This document shows positions 34,430 to 49,300 of a DNA stretch of 64,000 nucleotides, one piece after another. This DNA comes from Aphidius gifuensis. Taxonomy: Eukaryota; Arthropoda; Insecta; Hymenoptera; Braconidae. The notes under the pieces were generated by a model. It was not told where the DNA came from, searched no databases, and saw nothing but the letters and a program-made list of their open reading frames with translations. The DNA is taken from assembly GCF_014905175.1 (NCBI RefSeq), contig NC_057791.1:3968001-4032000 (forward strand), given 5' to 3'. The stretch's first letter is position 1; every line of letters begins with the position of its first letter. The position numbers and the translations under genes are program-made.

Positions 34430-37400
34430 TTTTTATTTTCTAATCTGTAAAATATTTAATTATACGTTCAAAAAAAAAAAAAATAAAAAAAAAAATTGAA
34501 AGAGAAGGTTTAAACATCAGTGTATATATCTTACCAAAATAAAAAAAAAAGAAATATCTATTCTCCCTCAGTGTGCACCTTCTAATTCAGTCGACAAAAA
34601 TTGGATGGGGTAGAAAACTTATGAGACTTGCTTGCCCTTTACTTCTGTTGAGTAAGAAAAAAAAGTAAAATAATAAAAACAAATATAAATGAATAAAAAA
34701 GAACAAGGTAAAAGTTTTTCACAAATTTTGCCTATGGCAATGGCCAATATGCCGGAGGTTTAAAATGCGACAAAACAATATATATATTTTTTTTTCTGTC
34801 AAAATAGCTATAGCTAAGAACCAGAGGCAGATTTGAAAATAGAGTTAAAAAGTATAAAAATAAAATAAAAAAAAAAAAAAAAGAGCTACGTTTTATCAAT
34901 ACATTGCGTGCCTGTTTTCCATAAAGCGAAAAGTTCCCAAGGCGATTTATTTCTAACAACGACTAGAGCTAGAAAATGCACTTTGCCTATCTACTTTAAA
35001 CTCCGATATCTTTTTTCTTTTTATATATATACAGCAGCACCTTGTAAATTTCTTTTTCTTTTATATACAAATTTTTTCAATTTTTTTAAAACTGTTATAT
35101 TGTATCATTTACTATCACATCATATGTAAACTTACCCTATGATTATATTTGCCATTTTATTTTCTTAATATTACATTTTTTTTTGTTATGTCATTGTTTT
35201 TTATTTTTTTTTTTAGCTTTGATCAAATTCATTTTTTTTCTTGTATTATATTTTTATTATTAAGAAGAATATATAGTGAAAATCGATTTACCATATAATG
35301 AAATTGTGGGGGGTGAAAAACAGCGAGACATTGTCTGGCTACATTGAAACGAGTTGAGGGCTATGAAGTAAAGTAGTTAACTTATCGCTACTGTTACCAT
35401 TGAGACAGTTATCGAGAGTCGTCTTATAATTCACCCTCATTTATGTGTATGTGTGTGACAATTGCGGATATGTTTATACATGTGTGAATGTTCATATCAT
35501 AAGTCCCTCTGGCGCCGGATATAGTGAGCAATCTGGACGACAATAGTTTGAGGGTTGGTACAGGGTGTCTATTTACAACCCTCTTTTTTATTTCATTTTT
35601 TTAAATTTTTTTTTCGATTTTTTCCTACTTTTTCACACGTTGAAAATATTCTCACATTCATGCAAGATTGAGTGTCGACCTCGTACATTGTTCACAAACG
35701 ATCAACCGTGCATTTCAATTTTTTTATTTATTTTTTTCAACATTTTATTATTGTCTATTTTGTTTCTCTTGAATATTTATACTACATGCACGTTTAGAAT
35801 TTATATTCTAAAGTTTAACAAAAAATAAAAATTTATATTATATTTTTTTTATTTTTTATTGCATTTGTATATTATTATCGTGTCAGCGCTGATATATCAC
35901 AATGTAATACGACTTTCAAGGATATGATAAAATGATAAAATGAAAGATTATATATTGACAAGCTTTCTCGTGACCTATATTATACCATGATTTTGCGATT
36001 AAATTGTTGGATAAGCTGTTCTAAATTTTTTTCCTCGTTCAATCATCATCCATATCGATTAAAATATATTCCTTTTTTTAGTTATTGCGTAAGCTTTCTT
36101 GGTAAATAAAACAAAAAAAAAAAATTGTAATTTAGACAACATGCACTAATTATTGAGGGAGGTATGATAAAGTGAAAATAAATAACATATATTCATCTCA
36201 CTCATGTATACATATATATTAATTCTGATATTAGTTAACTTTGTTTCATTTGTGTGAGTGCGTATATCTGGATAAAAGCACAAGCGGTAGCTGGATAATC
36301 CCAGTGGTAACATCCGGCTTTACATTTTCGAATTGTAAAGTGGAATGTCACATTTTTTTTTTCCACGGTTTAATTTTTTTTCTTTTTTTTTTCCGCATTT
36401 ATTATTGCGGATTTTTTTATTTTTTTTTCCTCATCATCCTTGTGGGTAAGCCAATATTTATTGACGTTGCTGATGCATGTGATTTTTCAAATTTATATAC
36501 TTTTTTTTTATATTGTATAATTTTTGAAAAAATTTCCCATCTATATTTTGTATCTATTTATTAATATTTTATAAATTTTTATATTTATTTTTCGATATAT
36601 AATTAAAAATTGAATTTTTTTTTATAATGTAAAAGAAGATGAGTATATATATTTATATTTTTTATATTTGTTGAATTTTACGGTAATGGAAAATTGATTG
36701 GTTTTCTTTACACAATGTTGGAGATGCTGAAGAGCTTGGTGGTTTAACATGCTTGACTGGTTTTCATTACCTCTTTTGATGTAAAAGTACGGGTTCTTGG
36801 TAGATTTTAAAAAGAGTGAAAATTGTTTAAAGGTAAAAAGGACTGTAGGACCTGTGTTACGTTATAAAAACCTTTTGCTTAAACATTTTAATATTTACTT
36901 ACCCTTTATAATTCAAATTTTTATAAAAAAAAACATATATATATGAAAATAAAAAATGAAAAAAGCAAGTTGTTATGTTGATATTTCATTCGTGAATATA
37001 CCCTGTAATCAACTACCTGCATTTTTTTCTCTGATGAGTTGAATTTTTTTTTTTCCTCATTTTTTTATAAAAAATACATATTTTTATTCATCTGCTTTTT
37101 ATTAATATTAAAAAATGAATTTTTTTTTTTCTAAATCTTTTTGTTGAAAAAATAATTAAATGTAATCTCGTTATATTACTTTTTTTTTTTTTTAATTATT
37201 TTTATTTATTTTGAGGTACATTCGTTAGGGAAATTAATTATTTTATATTGTTAAAAAATAAAATAAATAATCACATGCAGCTTGTTAATACTTTTCAATG
37301 AAATTTCATATGTTTTGTTTTTTTTTTTTTATGACAATTCGTTGAAAATAAATGATAATAAAAAAGCTTTATAAATTTTTTTAGTTGCAGAGGTTATAGT

Positions 37401-40374
37401 TCAAAAGAATATAAAATAAAAATATAAATTTTGTTAGTCAAAATAAATTGAATAAAAAAAAAAAAAGAAACTGCACAAAGTTTTATTGAGTTTTTTTTTC
37501 TATTTTAAACAATTTTATTCTTTTCGCTAAACACACAAGTGGAAAACCTTAACTGAAAAGTGATATCACGATTTCTTGAGATTCAATTCTCAACTCAATT
37601 CTTCTTGTGTGTCCCTGGAGGGGTGGCCCAAAAAGAAAAAAAAAAAACTCATTCTCGCGTTTTATTTTTATTTTTATTATTGTTTCCGATGTATGACATT
37701 TTTTTTTATTGATAATAATCAATGAAAAAAAATAAAATAATACTTTTAATAAAATAAAAAAGCTCAAAAATTGTTGAAGCTTTATTATAGAGACTTTTTT
37801 TAGATTTACATTCTGCCTTTGGCAATCAATAAACTATAAAAGAAAAAAAAAAAAGGTATGATTATGGTGACACAGATTAAATTGAATTTTTCATCAGTTT
37901 TACGACCGCAGATAGTCATCAATAGTTAGAAAAAGAAAAATGAAAAAAAATAAAATCATAGTGATAATAAAAGTATAAAATAGAATTTTTCAAGAAAAAA
38001 AAGTCAATATTAATTTATTCATTCTTCAAACTCTCTAATATCATCATCGTCATTATTTTGAAAACTTCATCTGCATTTGATAAGATTTCATTACATACAA
38101 TGTTTTTTTTTTTCTCCAACTTATTTAAACAAGATAAGAAAAATGAACCACTATCTTGCAACACACAGAGTTGCCCACTTTGCTCAATTGCCATTTCATT
38201 GATCCTTGATTTTATCAAAAATCTTAAATTCACCCTCGATTGCTTTACCAAACTTTCAATCAGATATTTACATCTCTTTATGAGTTTACTAAGAAACTAC
38301 ACAAGTAAACTACTTTTTCCCTTATTATATTTTTTAGTATCCACTAAACTATTTTCCTTTTTTTTCGTTATATTTATATAACTAAAAGCACTAGCACTCA
38401 AGACATCTTGAATTTATATAGGTATATATATTTTTTTTTTTTCTTCTTCAATACACAAATTTTTCAGTTAAGTTTCCATTTCAATCATTCAAGTCAAGAT
38501 GTACTGTTATTCATTCAAGAATTTATCTTACAAATTTGTCAAAGAAAAAAAGCTCCAAAGTTTTTCTTTGTTTTACAGTCGGGTTTACCATGGTAGTGAT
38601 CATATATCTTCCATCACGAATCAATCGATCTTGTTGAAAAATAAAAAAATCAAAGAAAAGTTATACATACTTTTTTTTTTTTTTCTTTTCGGTGACAAAA
38701 AGTTTTCTAGAAAATCAAAATTCCTTTCTTTTTTTTATTATACAAATGAGTAGTGATGCAAATATTTAGGATTTAATTAAAAAAAATTTTTTACAAATTA
38801 AAATGATGTTTATTAAAATATACAATGAAAATTGAAAATTAAATTGACAAATATTTGTGTATATTTTAAAAACAAATATATGTGTATGATCACTACACTG
38901 GATTAAAAATATTTTCAACAGTGTTGATTATACATGTGCTATATTTGAACAGACAATTATTTAAAAACAAAAAAAAAATTGTAGCATTAAAACAATCAAC
39001 GTACCCGTCACGTAATAAAGTTAACCACAATTTTTCATGAAAAAAAAATGATAATAATAATACGTTATAATTTATCGTAACAGAGTGCAGCTTTTTTGTT
39101 CGGTAAAAACTTTTTTTTTTTATTATTACCTGTGTTGTCAATTTGTTATTGAACCTCGTATTGTAGTTTGTCATATTAAAGTACATTTGTTCAAGGATAA
39201 TAAATAGATAATCTTTTATAACAAATATTTAAAGTTTTTTTTTTTTAGCAGGTAAATTTAAATTATGTAGTCAGTTTTATTTTATTTTTTTTTTTTTATT
39301 AATTTCACGCATTAAATAAGCAAATTAATTGGTTTAATATTACATGAAGATAATAGGTATATAACATAACGATGGAATCATCATCAACCACATAATGAAG
39401 ATATATTATATTTAATTTTCTCTCTATGATTGAATTAATTAAAAATTGATGAATGATGTTGTAATTACCTGAAATGAATACATTAATTTTTTAAATAAAA
39501 AATTAATAACAAAAAATAAAATAAATCAATAAAAATTCTCACATTTGAAATATAAAAAACTTTTGTTCTTTTTCAATCTTCATCAATTATTTAAAACAGT
39601 GAAATTTTGTCATGTTTTTAATTGTTAAAATTTAACCACTTTTTTTTTTTTTTTTCAAATATATTATTTAAATTGCACGATAAATTTGCTTGAAAAAAAG
39701 TTGCAGCTATTTGTTGTCTTGATGAATTGTAATTGACGAATTTCACTTGTCACTGTTTATCACTCTATTTTTTTTTTTTCACAATTAAATAATTTATAAC
39801 TATTTTTTATAATAAACACAACGATAATTTAGTGCTATAATTGTATCATTTTGTTGAAATGATTATATACGTATCTTGAATTAGAAAAAAAAAACACATA
39901 TTGCTGTTTTTCTTTGTTGAATTGTTGAATTGTTTTTGTTTGTTTGAGAGTTGAAACACCTGGTGTCATGACCATCACCATCACCATAATATAAATTGCC
40001 AACATTTATACAACCATCACATTTATATATATACCCACCATCACGATCAATATTGTTTTTTTTTATTTAATTTTATACATACAATTTTTACTGAGGAATA
40101 AAAGTAAAAAAATAAACAAATAAATTTTGATTAAGACATCAAATGACAAAATATAAACTGTTTTAATTATGAATAGATTTTTTTTTTTTTTTTTTAATAT
40201 CATCATCACAAATATATACTTGTTAAACGGAAGAATAAATTGTGCTTGAAGATGGGTCATTGTTGCAAGTCAATGATGACCAGGTTGCCAGTTAATCAGG
40301 CAAGTCACGTTATAGTTTCCCTCCTTTATTTCTTGGCAAACTCATGTGAATTGGTTTAGAGTCTGATTGATTAG
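34430..40374. other. AT-rich intergenic region between the relic and the Dpr gene
   Basis: No supported gene. Less AT-rich patches: 35290-35560 (all minus frames partly open), 36240-36330, 36660-36810 (coding-like, frameshifted on the minus strand), 37549-37640 and 38015-38251 (78-codon minus-strand frame with core LQDSGSFFLSCLNKL). Some could be further remains of the same decayed gene. On the minus strand AATAAA (TTTATT at 40325-40330) lies about 45 bp beyond the Dpr stop and is its likely polyadenylation signal. Confidence 0.35.
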
Positions 40375-43300
40375 TCACGTGAAGTACGTTGTTGGATTCA
40401 TGATGTACCTTCGTATTGTTACAAGTAAAACAACAACTTGAAACAGTTGAGTACTTGTACATTTATTTGTACCTGAATTACTATTGGACCGTTCACCACT
40501 ACCATGCATTGCTGCTGGTTTTTCTTCTTCTGTAACATCAATATTAAATTAACCATATAAATAAAAACAAAAAAAACTTAAAAATTAATTCTATCAATAT
40601 TTAATAATGTAATAAAAATTTCTTAAATTTATATTTAAAAAATGACCTAAATACATATTTATTGTTGCAATGAAAATACACATTGATTTATTGATTTTAA
40701 ATTTTAAATATAAATTTTTCAAGCTATTTTATTTTTTTGAATAAAATTTAATATTTTTTTTTTTTATTGATTCAATTGATTGTCATGTGTCATTGCGTAT
40801 TCATCACTATAATATTTTTGTAATATTATACATCATAACATATACATATATTTTAGCATCAAAAAAAGAAAAAAAAAAAAAATATAGGGTAATACATATG
40901 TGAATACGGAAAAAACTTTAAAATTCAGATCACAGTTATGCATCCTAAATTATGACATTTTTCATCTTTCTTTTTTGAGTATTTTTTTATTTTTTATTTT
41001 AATACGATTGTAAAATTCTTTGAAACATTCATACATTGTAATGCATTAAATGTTAAAAATGTAAATCACAAAAAATTTTCAAAAAAAAAAACAAAAATGC
41101 TATGATAAATATAAATGTAAAAAAAAAAAAATTAAATTAAAAATTTTATATTATACCTTCGATGACGTGTATCATGACTGAGGATGCTTTAGCATTACTT
41201 GGACGACATGTATAATTTCCTTCATGATTAAGTTTAGCCTTGGTGATAATGAGGATTGAACCATTAGTTGTTGCTTCAACCTTGACCCCAGGTTCAGCAT
41301 CATAATTAATCATACGTTCGTGACGATACCAAAATACAAAGGTTGGTGGTTCTGTTGCTGCTATTAATTGACATTCCAATCGTAAACTTGATCCTTGTTT
41401 AACATGAAGATCTGGACCACCAGGTATTATTGAATATGCATCTGTTATCGTTAAATTAACATATCTATGTTGCATTGGTTCAGTTGGTATCTATAAAACA
41501 AATAAAATATTTAAAATTCATTTTATTTTAATGAAAAAATTAATTTTCTAATAAATTTATTTAACAATTTATTTGTATATTTATTAAGTAATATTTATGT
41601 AAATTATACTTGACACTCGTAGAGTCCTCTGTCCTCGTGTTGTACATTCTTGATGTTTAATGTCCAGTCAGTTATATTTGGCCTGACGATAAACCTCGTG
41701 TCCATCGAGTGTGTATCACTACCCACAGTGAGTAACTGTCTGTCTTTACGTCTAACCCATGTCACCTGAAATCATAATATCATGGCATTTAAATTATCCA
41801 CATTCATTAGTAGTATCACTTTGATCTTTAAAATTATTTTTCATTATAATACTTGTAATTTTTTTTCTTTTTAACTTCATTGTTAATTAAAATTCAAGTA
41901 AATTTTATCAACAAGATCAAAGGTTCTCGTTAAGTCCAATTGTATATAGATTCATTATTTGTCAAGTGTCATGAGCACCTGCGTACCTGTCACAAGTGCC
42001 AATAACACACATACACACACTTTTCATTTTCAATTTAATTAATGTCAAATTGGTCTATGTCAATGTGTAACAAAAGCCCAATAGAATGACTAATAAAAAC
42101 ATTTAAAAAAACACTTAAAATTAAGAAAACATTAAATAATAAAAATTAAATTTACTTTAATTATAAATTACATAGTAATTTAATTAAATTTTGAGCCATC
42201 ATAAATTTCGAGATCCATTTAAATTTACAATTCTTTTTTTTTTCATATTGAAAAAATGCTATTAGTTATTTTTTTTGATTTTTTCTATTTAATTTCCTGT
42301 TATTCTTCATATTAAATTTTTAATAATACAGTGTTTTTATTTAAATCAATAATATATATGATTTTTTTATTTCAAACCTATCAAAAATAAAAATTATATA
42401 TCTATCAATTATTTATGGTAAAAAAATTTTTATTCAATAAACAAAGTAACAAAAAAATATATGATTGAAAATTCACATATCTACGTAGAAACGATTCTGC
42501 ACGCTGTTGATTTTCAATAGCATATAAATGTGTATTTTAAATTGAAAATGAAATAAACGTGTGTTTACACAAAGTTATGGGTGTTTACAATCAGATATAT
42601 ATATTTAGTTATTTTCTGTATTTGATATAAAATAAAAATATGATATAAAAATGAAAAACAAGCTTAAAATAAAATAATACGTATATACAACAATAGAAAA
42701 CAATACATTTATATATTTAAGATGAATAAAACATTATTACGTTTTGGTAAATGTGTGTATACTCTGCACTACAAAATAAAAACAAAAAAATATAATACAA
42801 TGTGTAATATAGATACCTGGACTTTTATTTGAAATAAAAGTCTCTATCCTCGACCTGTTTTACTTTCATTTTCATCTCATATATTTTTAATACTTTGATA
42901 TAATATTTAAAAAAAAAAAAAATAGTATTGATAGTGATGTATAAAATTTCTACGCAAAGATAACTGTGTGTATGTGTGTCAATTTTATTTTATTTTTACA
43001 ACTATATATTATACTTGTACCATCAACGTTTGGCACGTGCAATTCAACTGAAAACGTGATCAGTTGTACATTACGTGTTTTGCATCAAATACCATCATCT
43101 AATTTGAATTCAATTGACGAATTTACCATAACTGTCGTCATTTAAATATACAATGTATATATATATATTTTTACACCAATTTATTTAATGATAAAAACAG
43201 CTTATTAATTAATTAACCATGATAATTTAATGATGATTTTAATAATTAACAATTAACGTTTATTAACACTTTCTAATGCGGGTGATTATTGAATTTTGTA

Positions 43301-46300
43301 TTAATTTACACGTACATATAAATACACTTACAAATACCTATTTGTCAGAATTGAAATACCCGAGGACATATATAGTTTTGCTTCACACTCAGTATATCCA
43401 TTATCTGTGTGTGTAAATGTGATTCTCTAGTATTCATTGTCATACGAGTCATTGATAATGACGAATACGTGGACAGGAAATTGTGCGGACAATTCTAGTC
43501 CGCAAATTTGAATTTAGTCACCCATCGTGTCGATAGATAATTTACTTTCTATGTAACTTTTCACATTTAAATTAAGGAATTTAACAATAGATTTAGTTGG
43601 ACAATATATAAATATATATATCGCTATATATCTATATATGTGTACGTGCATTTAAAATAAAGTACCTAATATTGGTTTGTATATATAGAAGAAGAGAAGT
43701 CGAATTGAATTGGGATATAATTTTCAACGTGAGAACTTTGTTACTTGTAAAATTCAATAAATCTGTGTTAATTCAAATTTGTTTGTGGCTGAGTGAGGCT
43801 AATGCCTTTCCATCTATTCAACACTATGTTGTACAATAACGGTCATTTACTTTTTAAAACATTGAAAAATAACAATATATATATATTTTTTTTTTTTCAA
43901 ATAAAATAAAACACACAAAGTGTAACATGTTGTTTTGATTAAAAAAATTTTTAAATAATACAATGGAGATCAGAATCAATGTACAACAATAAAAAAAAAA
44001 AAAACCTTGTTATCCTATTTTATTTTATTTTTTTCGTTATATTCTTTTTCACCTTTCATTTCAATGAGAATTGATTTTACTCTTTTAAACCTTTTATAAA
44101 ATAATGCTATTTTTTTTATTTTTATTTATTTTTTTTTTGTGACCCGCGGTGATTGAGTTTTTTATTTTTTTATTTTATTTTTTTTTAACAGATGCAAGGA
44201 TATAACAGCCTAGAATGTGGGTTAAATGTTTGAGTTCAATTATAAACGAAGCATTACACAGTATAAAAGTGCATAATCGATTTAAAAAAAAAAAATTGAA
44301 TTATTGCTTATTATTTTTGAATTTACTTGTTTAATGAAAAAGCTTGTATAATTATTATTTTAATGAAAAATTGATATATTATTTTTTCATTATTTAAAAT
44401 AAATAATAAATTTGTAATATTATTTGTTTAATAAAATATAGTTATTAAATTCATATGGATTAATTTTGATCACAATACGTTGATGCTGAAAATTTGAGAT
44501 GTTGATACACGTATCTTCCTGTCCGGATACTTCAATACGCACGTGTACCGACTTCCGTATTATTCATATCACATCACTATGACCTGATATTTATGCCTAG
44601 TACAAATATATATATATATATATATATTCATTTATGTAAATATCATGTGGTATATTGCATTCCTTTTGTGTACACCAGTCGCTGTATCGTCGCTGTATCT
44701 ACGCAATTGGCCCTGGTTTTGCAATATATTCATTTTAATATATATACGTATATATTATATATATAAATTATTTACATAATATGCAATGAAAATTTATTTA
44801 TCTATTTATATGACACACATACAAAATTTGCGTATGATAACAGAGAACAATCGAATTCAACTCTAGGGCCTATTGAAAATAAAAAAATATAAATAAATAA
44901 CAACATGAAAAGCGAATTAAATAAAAATACAAGTATTTTTATGGTTTTGATATAAATAATATTTTTTGTATTTTTTTTATAATTAATCAATTAAAAAATA
45001 TGATGAAAATTTTGTTCTCTGCAGTAGAAATTAATGAAGCACTATGTTAAAAATCAAATTTAATCATTTTATTTATTTTATTTTTTCAATTTCATTTTTA
45101 TTATATTAAAGTTGTTTTGCATATCGTGATTGACACTATTATTGTACTAAAAAAATTAAAAATTTACGTACAATAATCTACATGTTTATTTGAACAAAAT
45201 ATAAATTTTTTTTTTTTGACATTTTAAGATTTCAAAGTATAAGATAATAAATTTCTACAAGTTATGAGTTTTAAATTTTTTTCGTTCTAGTTAACATATA
45301 AATTTAAAATTTGTTTGTATGCATGAAAAAAAAAAAAAAAAAACAATGACAAATATTCTGTCACCATTGAATATTTATTTTCTTAAAAAAAAAAACACAA
45401 GATGATATAATAAAATATTTTTTTATATTGAAGATTAAAAATTCATGGCAAAAATTGAGGTTTTGCAAAAGAATAAAAAAAAAAGTCTTTATCAAAGGTC
45501 TTTTGTTCAATTTCAATAAGTTATAAGAGTGGTAAAAAATCGTTCTTGCGAATCAATGACTTTTACATGTTGAGAGTTGACTTTTTTGCTTTTTGACTTC
45601 ACACGTGGATCACCAACTTGTTATATTGATATGTCATAGCATGAATGCATATAATACACGTGTGTTTTTGTGACGGATATATAGAAGAAAAAAAATTATT
45701 GCTTGGTCACGCGAAATTGTCTGTTGGTTGTTTCTGATCTAGATGTCTTGAAAATGCCCTTGGCTAAGCGTTCTTTTGTGTTTTTCACTTTTTATAAATT
45801 GTTATGTCATATATAAAAGACGTTGGAATTTATATTATGAAATATACTTTGTATTTTCTTTTATCTGTTTGATCTTTACATCCTATTTACTTGTTATTTT
45901 CATGTCGCAGTTTTTAAAATCATTGACTTGAATACAAAAAGAAAATATCAATTTTCAAACGACACTGCGTCATTGAACATTTTTCTTACGTAAATTATAT
46001 TATAAAATTTATTAAAATAATTAATTATGATTATGAAAAATGTATATATTTAATTTTTAAATAGACTCAATTTTATATTTTTAAAAATTTATTTCAATAT
46101 GAATATGTAGTCATTTTTTTTTTAAATTGCATGAAAAATATAAAAAATGCAAATTGCAGAAAATCGTTATTTCGTTTTTTTTTTTTTAAATAAAAATTTT
46201 ATCATTGGATAATAATAATTATATAAATTTTAATTTTTAATAAACGTACTTATTAATTCCCATGAATTATCAAGCAGTAAAAAAAAAATTTCAATTAATG

Positions 46301-49300
46301 CAAAAATTAATTAACTTCACTGTTTTAAAATTATTTTCATTTTTGACAAATATGCATTTTTTAAACTCATAAAATTATCAATATTTAAATGATTTAGAAT
46401 TAATTTATTTGTTCAACTGACAAATTTATTATGACAAAATATTTATTTAAATATCAACATTTGTTGAATTGTTGTTTAGAATTAAGATATTTATTTATCA
46501 TAATTAAATTGCCTCAAGTTTAAATAAATTTGAAAAGTTATTTTACTCATAAAACTACTTAACAAATTTGTGCATATATAGTTGCACAAATAAGAGCAAT
46601 TATTTGTGCATAAAAGTGAACAAATAATCAAGAATAGACGAGGTTAAATTTGCTAATATTTTTAAATAGTGTGAATGACGTACTTTCCTTTGACTATGTT
46701 ATCTAAGCAATTAACTATAAACTATCAAAAGCAGTGATGCCTTTACAAAACGAAACAAAGAGAAGCATCGAAATTCTCACTCTCACTTTGTCCTCTAGCT
46801 ATATCCTTGAATATGTTCCTACCAGATGTTTAACATGAAGGTACTTATTTCAATTGACCAAATGTTTTTCTTACACTTGTGTAATTTTGATCTACAACTT
46901 GAATTTACCAATTTTATTTTTGACTTTATATGTTTATATTTTTTATATTTTTTTTTGCGACTCGAATATATTGATAGTTACAAATGCATTTTAAAATTTT
47001 TATTTTTAAGTGTCAGAGTAACTGTTATTCAATCGTGTATTTGAAGCATGTACCACATTTCGGACTTGCAATTTCCTTCCTGTCATACATCTGTCATTTT
47101 CGCAGTTTAATAACTGAAATTTTCAAGTTTATCTCACAATAGTTGAAAGATTTTTAAATTGAAATTTTTAAAATTTTAAATAGTATTTTTTTTATTTTGT
47201 CAAACATTTGATAATAGCCATGATCAATAATCTATTTTTTTTTTTCGCTTATTTAATTTTATAGTTAACAATATTAATTATCTATTTTTTAAATTAATAA
47301 TTTTTTTTTTAAATTCTGTATATTTTGTTGAGTCATGGATATAAAATTTAATTAAAAAAATATTTCCTTATATATTTGTCAAGTTGAGTCATCCTTCCGT
47401 CTTGACTTGTTTGTATTAAAAAAAAAAAAAAAAAAAAAACTTCCTCGTATTAAAAATGTAAATAATTAAAAAAGGAAATGAAAAAAAAAAAAAATTGATA
47501 TTTATAAAACAATTTTTTAAAAGATTTATAATTTAATTTGCAAATATATTATTATTATCATTTAATTTCATGATAGCTATATTATGAAATGAAATTTAAT
47601 ATTTATAAATTTGAAATGTTCAAAGTCAAGTTTATTCGCCTTTCATTTATATATATAGTCATTGTTATTTTTATTTTACAAATACAAATATTTGTTGTGG
47701 CTAACCATTAGACCATGGGTTATGAGCTCGTTATGTATTATTCACGTCTTCGATACGAGAGTACATAAGCATAACTGTTATTGATGATGTTATTGTTAAC
47801 ATGAGTGCTTTCAGGCTTTCACAACTCGATTTTACATTTTCTCTCTTCAATAAACCAACTCACTTACTCTATCTTACTCTGTCAGTCACCATACATGATT
47901 ATACAACGCCTACGAATATATATATACATCGTATCATTGTTATCATAACTTCCGGAAGTTATGGGCTAGACACGTGAGCACGCAGAGTTGAATATATACG
48001 AATGTCGTCATCGTAAACTTGGTCGAAGCTTTGTGACAAATATCATTCACCTCCTCATCACTTCAAATTGTATATAACAACCACTAATATTCTATGTATA
48101 TATATCTTTATCCAGAATATACTATCAGCTTTTTTAAATCGTTGAAATATATCAAGATTTTATCATATAATTATATGTTTTTAAAAAATATTTTTCTCTG
48201 TAAATATACATGTATATTAACATAGATAAAATGAAAAGAAATAAAAATTTATCTTTTTTATTACTCTTTTATTATTATTTTTAAAAATAATAATAAAAAA
48301 TAGTAATCACAAGATAACATATATTTTAAAAATGAATAATTAAAGATTTTAAAATTTTACCGTAATATATAGCTTTAGATTTTGGAGTAATACCCTAGAG
48401 TAAAACTAGTTGCCAAGACAAATGCCCAAGTGTCGTTGAAATTTTAATATCAAGAGATTACTCAGATAAATTTTCTCTCTTCTTATAGATATATATATTT
48501 TAGTTTTTTATATTAACATTATTTATTTGAAGTTATATTTTTATTGAAAATTCAAATTATCAGTGTTAAATTTATGAATTTTAGTTAATCGATAATCACA
48601 TAAAGAGTTGAAAAAGAAAAATGAAATTTAAATGAGTAGTTTTATTTGTATTATGATATTATAGATATGATTTTTAGATAATTATTTATCAAATGTTGAA
48701 TCATATTTATTTAAAAATTTAAAATGTTTTTTACTTGTTGTTGTTGTTCGTGACTTGTTAATGGTAAATTTATTTTTTCGGTTGTCAGATATGTGTATGT
48801 GTGTGATATAAGATTATAAAAATGTCTATTTAACAAAATATTTTTAGAATATAAAGTGTAATTTGACAAATAAATGAGGTAAAGATATAAAAACATGTGT
48901 CGTGTTTACTCACTATTCCAACAGCTGGGTCAGGTATTTTACATGGCAATACAGCAGTTCCATTAGTTTGTGCCAAGATGTCCTTAATTGGACCTGCCAC
49001 TTCCAGTGAATTTTTTTCTATTCCAAATATTGTATTTTTTTCAATTGCCGCATCTGTAAAAAAATAGCTTTTATAATTAACCCTATTTTATTTATTTATT
49101 TGTCATATTAATATCATTAAATTGTCACTCAAATTGATATATATTATCATATAAAAAAAAAAAAACTAGTAGTAGTAAAAAAGAGAAAAAAAAAATATAT
49201 AAAAATATGGAAGTCATAAAAATTTAGTATGAAACTTGGATTTTTAAAGACTCATAAAATAAATATTCTTGCATTAAAAAAAAAAAAAAAAACGCATATA

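Larger units (their letters stand above)
41766..48913 (-). other. 7.1-kb Dpr intron
   Basis: Intron between the two exons that build Ig1, bounded by donor GTGAGT (48913 downward) and acceptor cag ending at 41766. Mostly AT-rich. Less AT-rich islands at 43020-43150, 43340-43560, 44500-44720, 45540-45760 and 47700-48080 are candidate neuronal enhancers; the last contains a perfect 20-bp palindrome. No nested gene was seen. Confidence 0.5.

Noticed and set aside
38058..38753. Plus-strand frames of 62-107 codons
   Set aside because: Phe/Leu/Ser composition from T-rich DNA, no start context or splice support; partly antisense to the more protein-like minus frame.
47690..47730. tRNA-like A-box string on the minus strand (GGTCTAATGGTTAG)
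   Set aside because: No B box (GGTTCGANNCC) at the right distance and no acceptor stem; at most a decayed fragment or chance.
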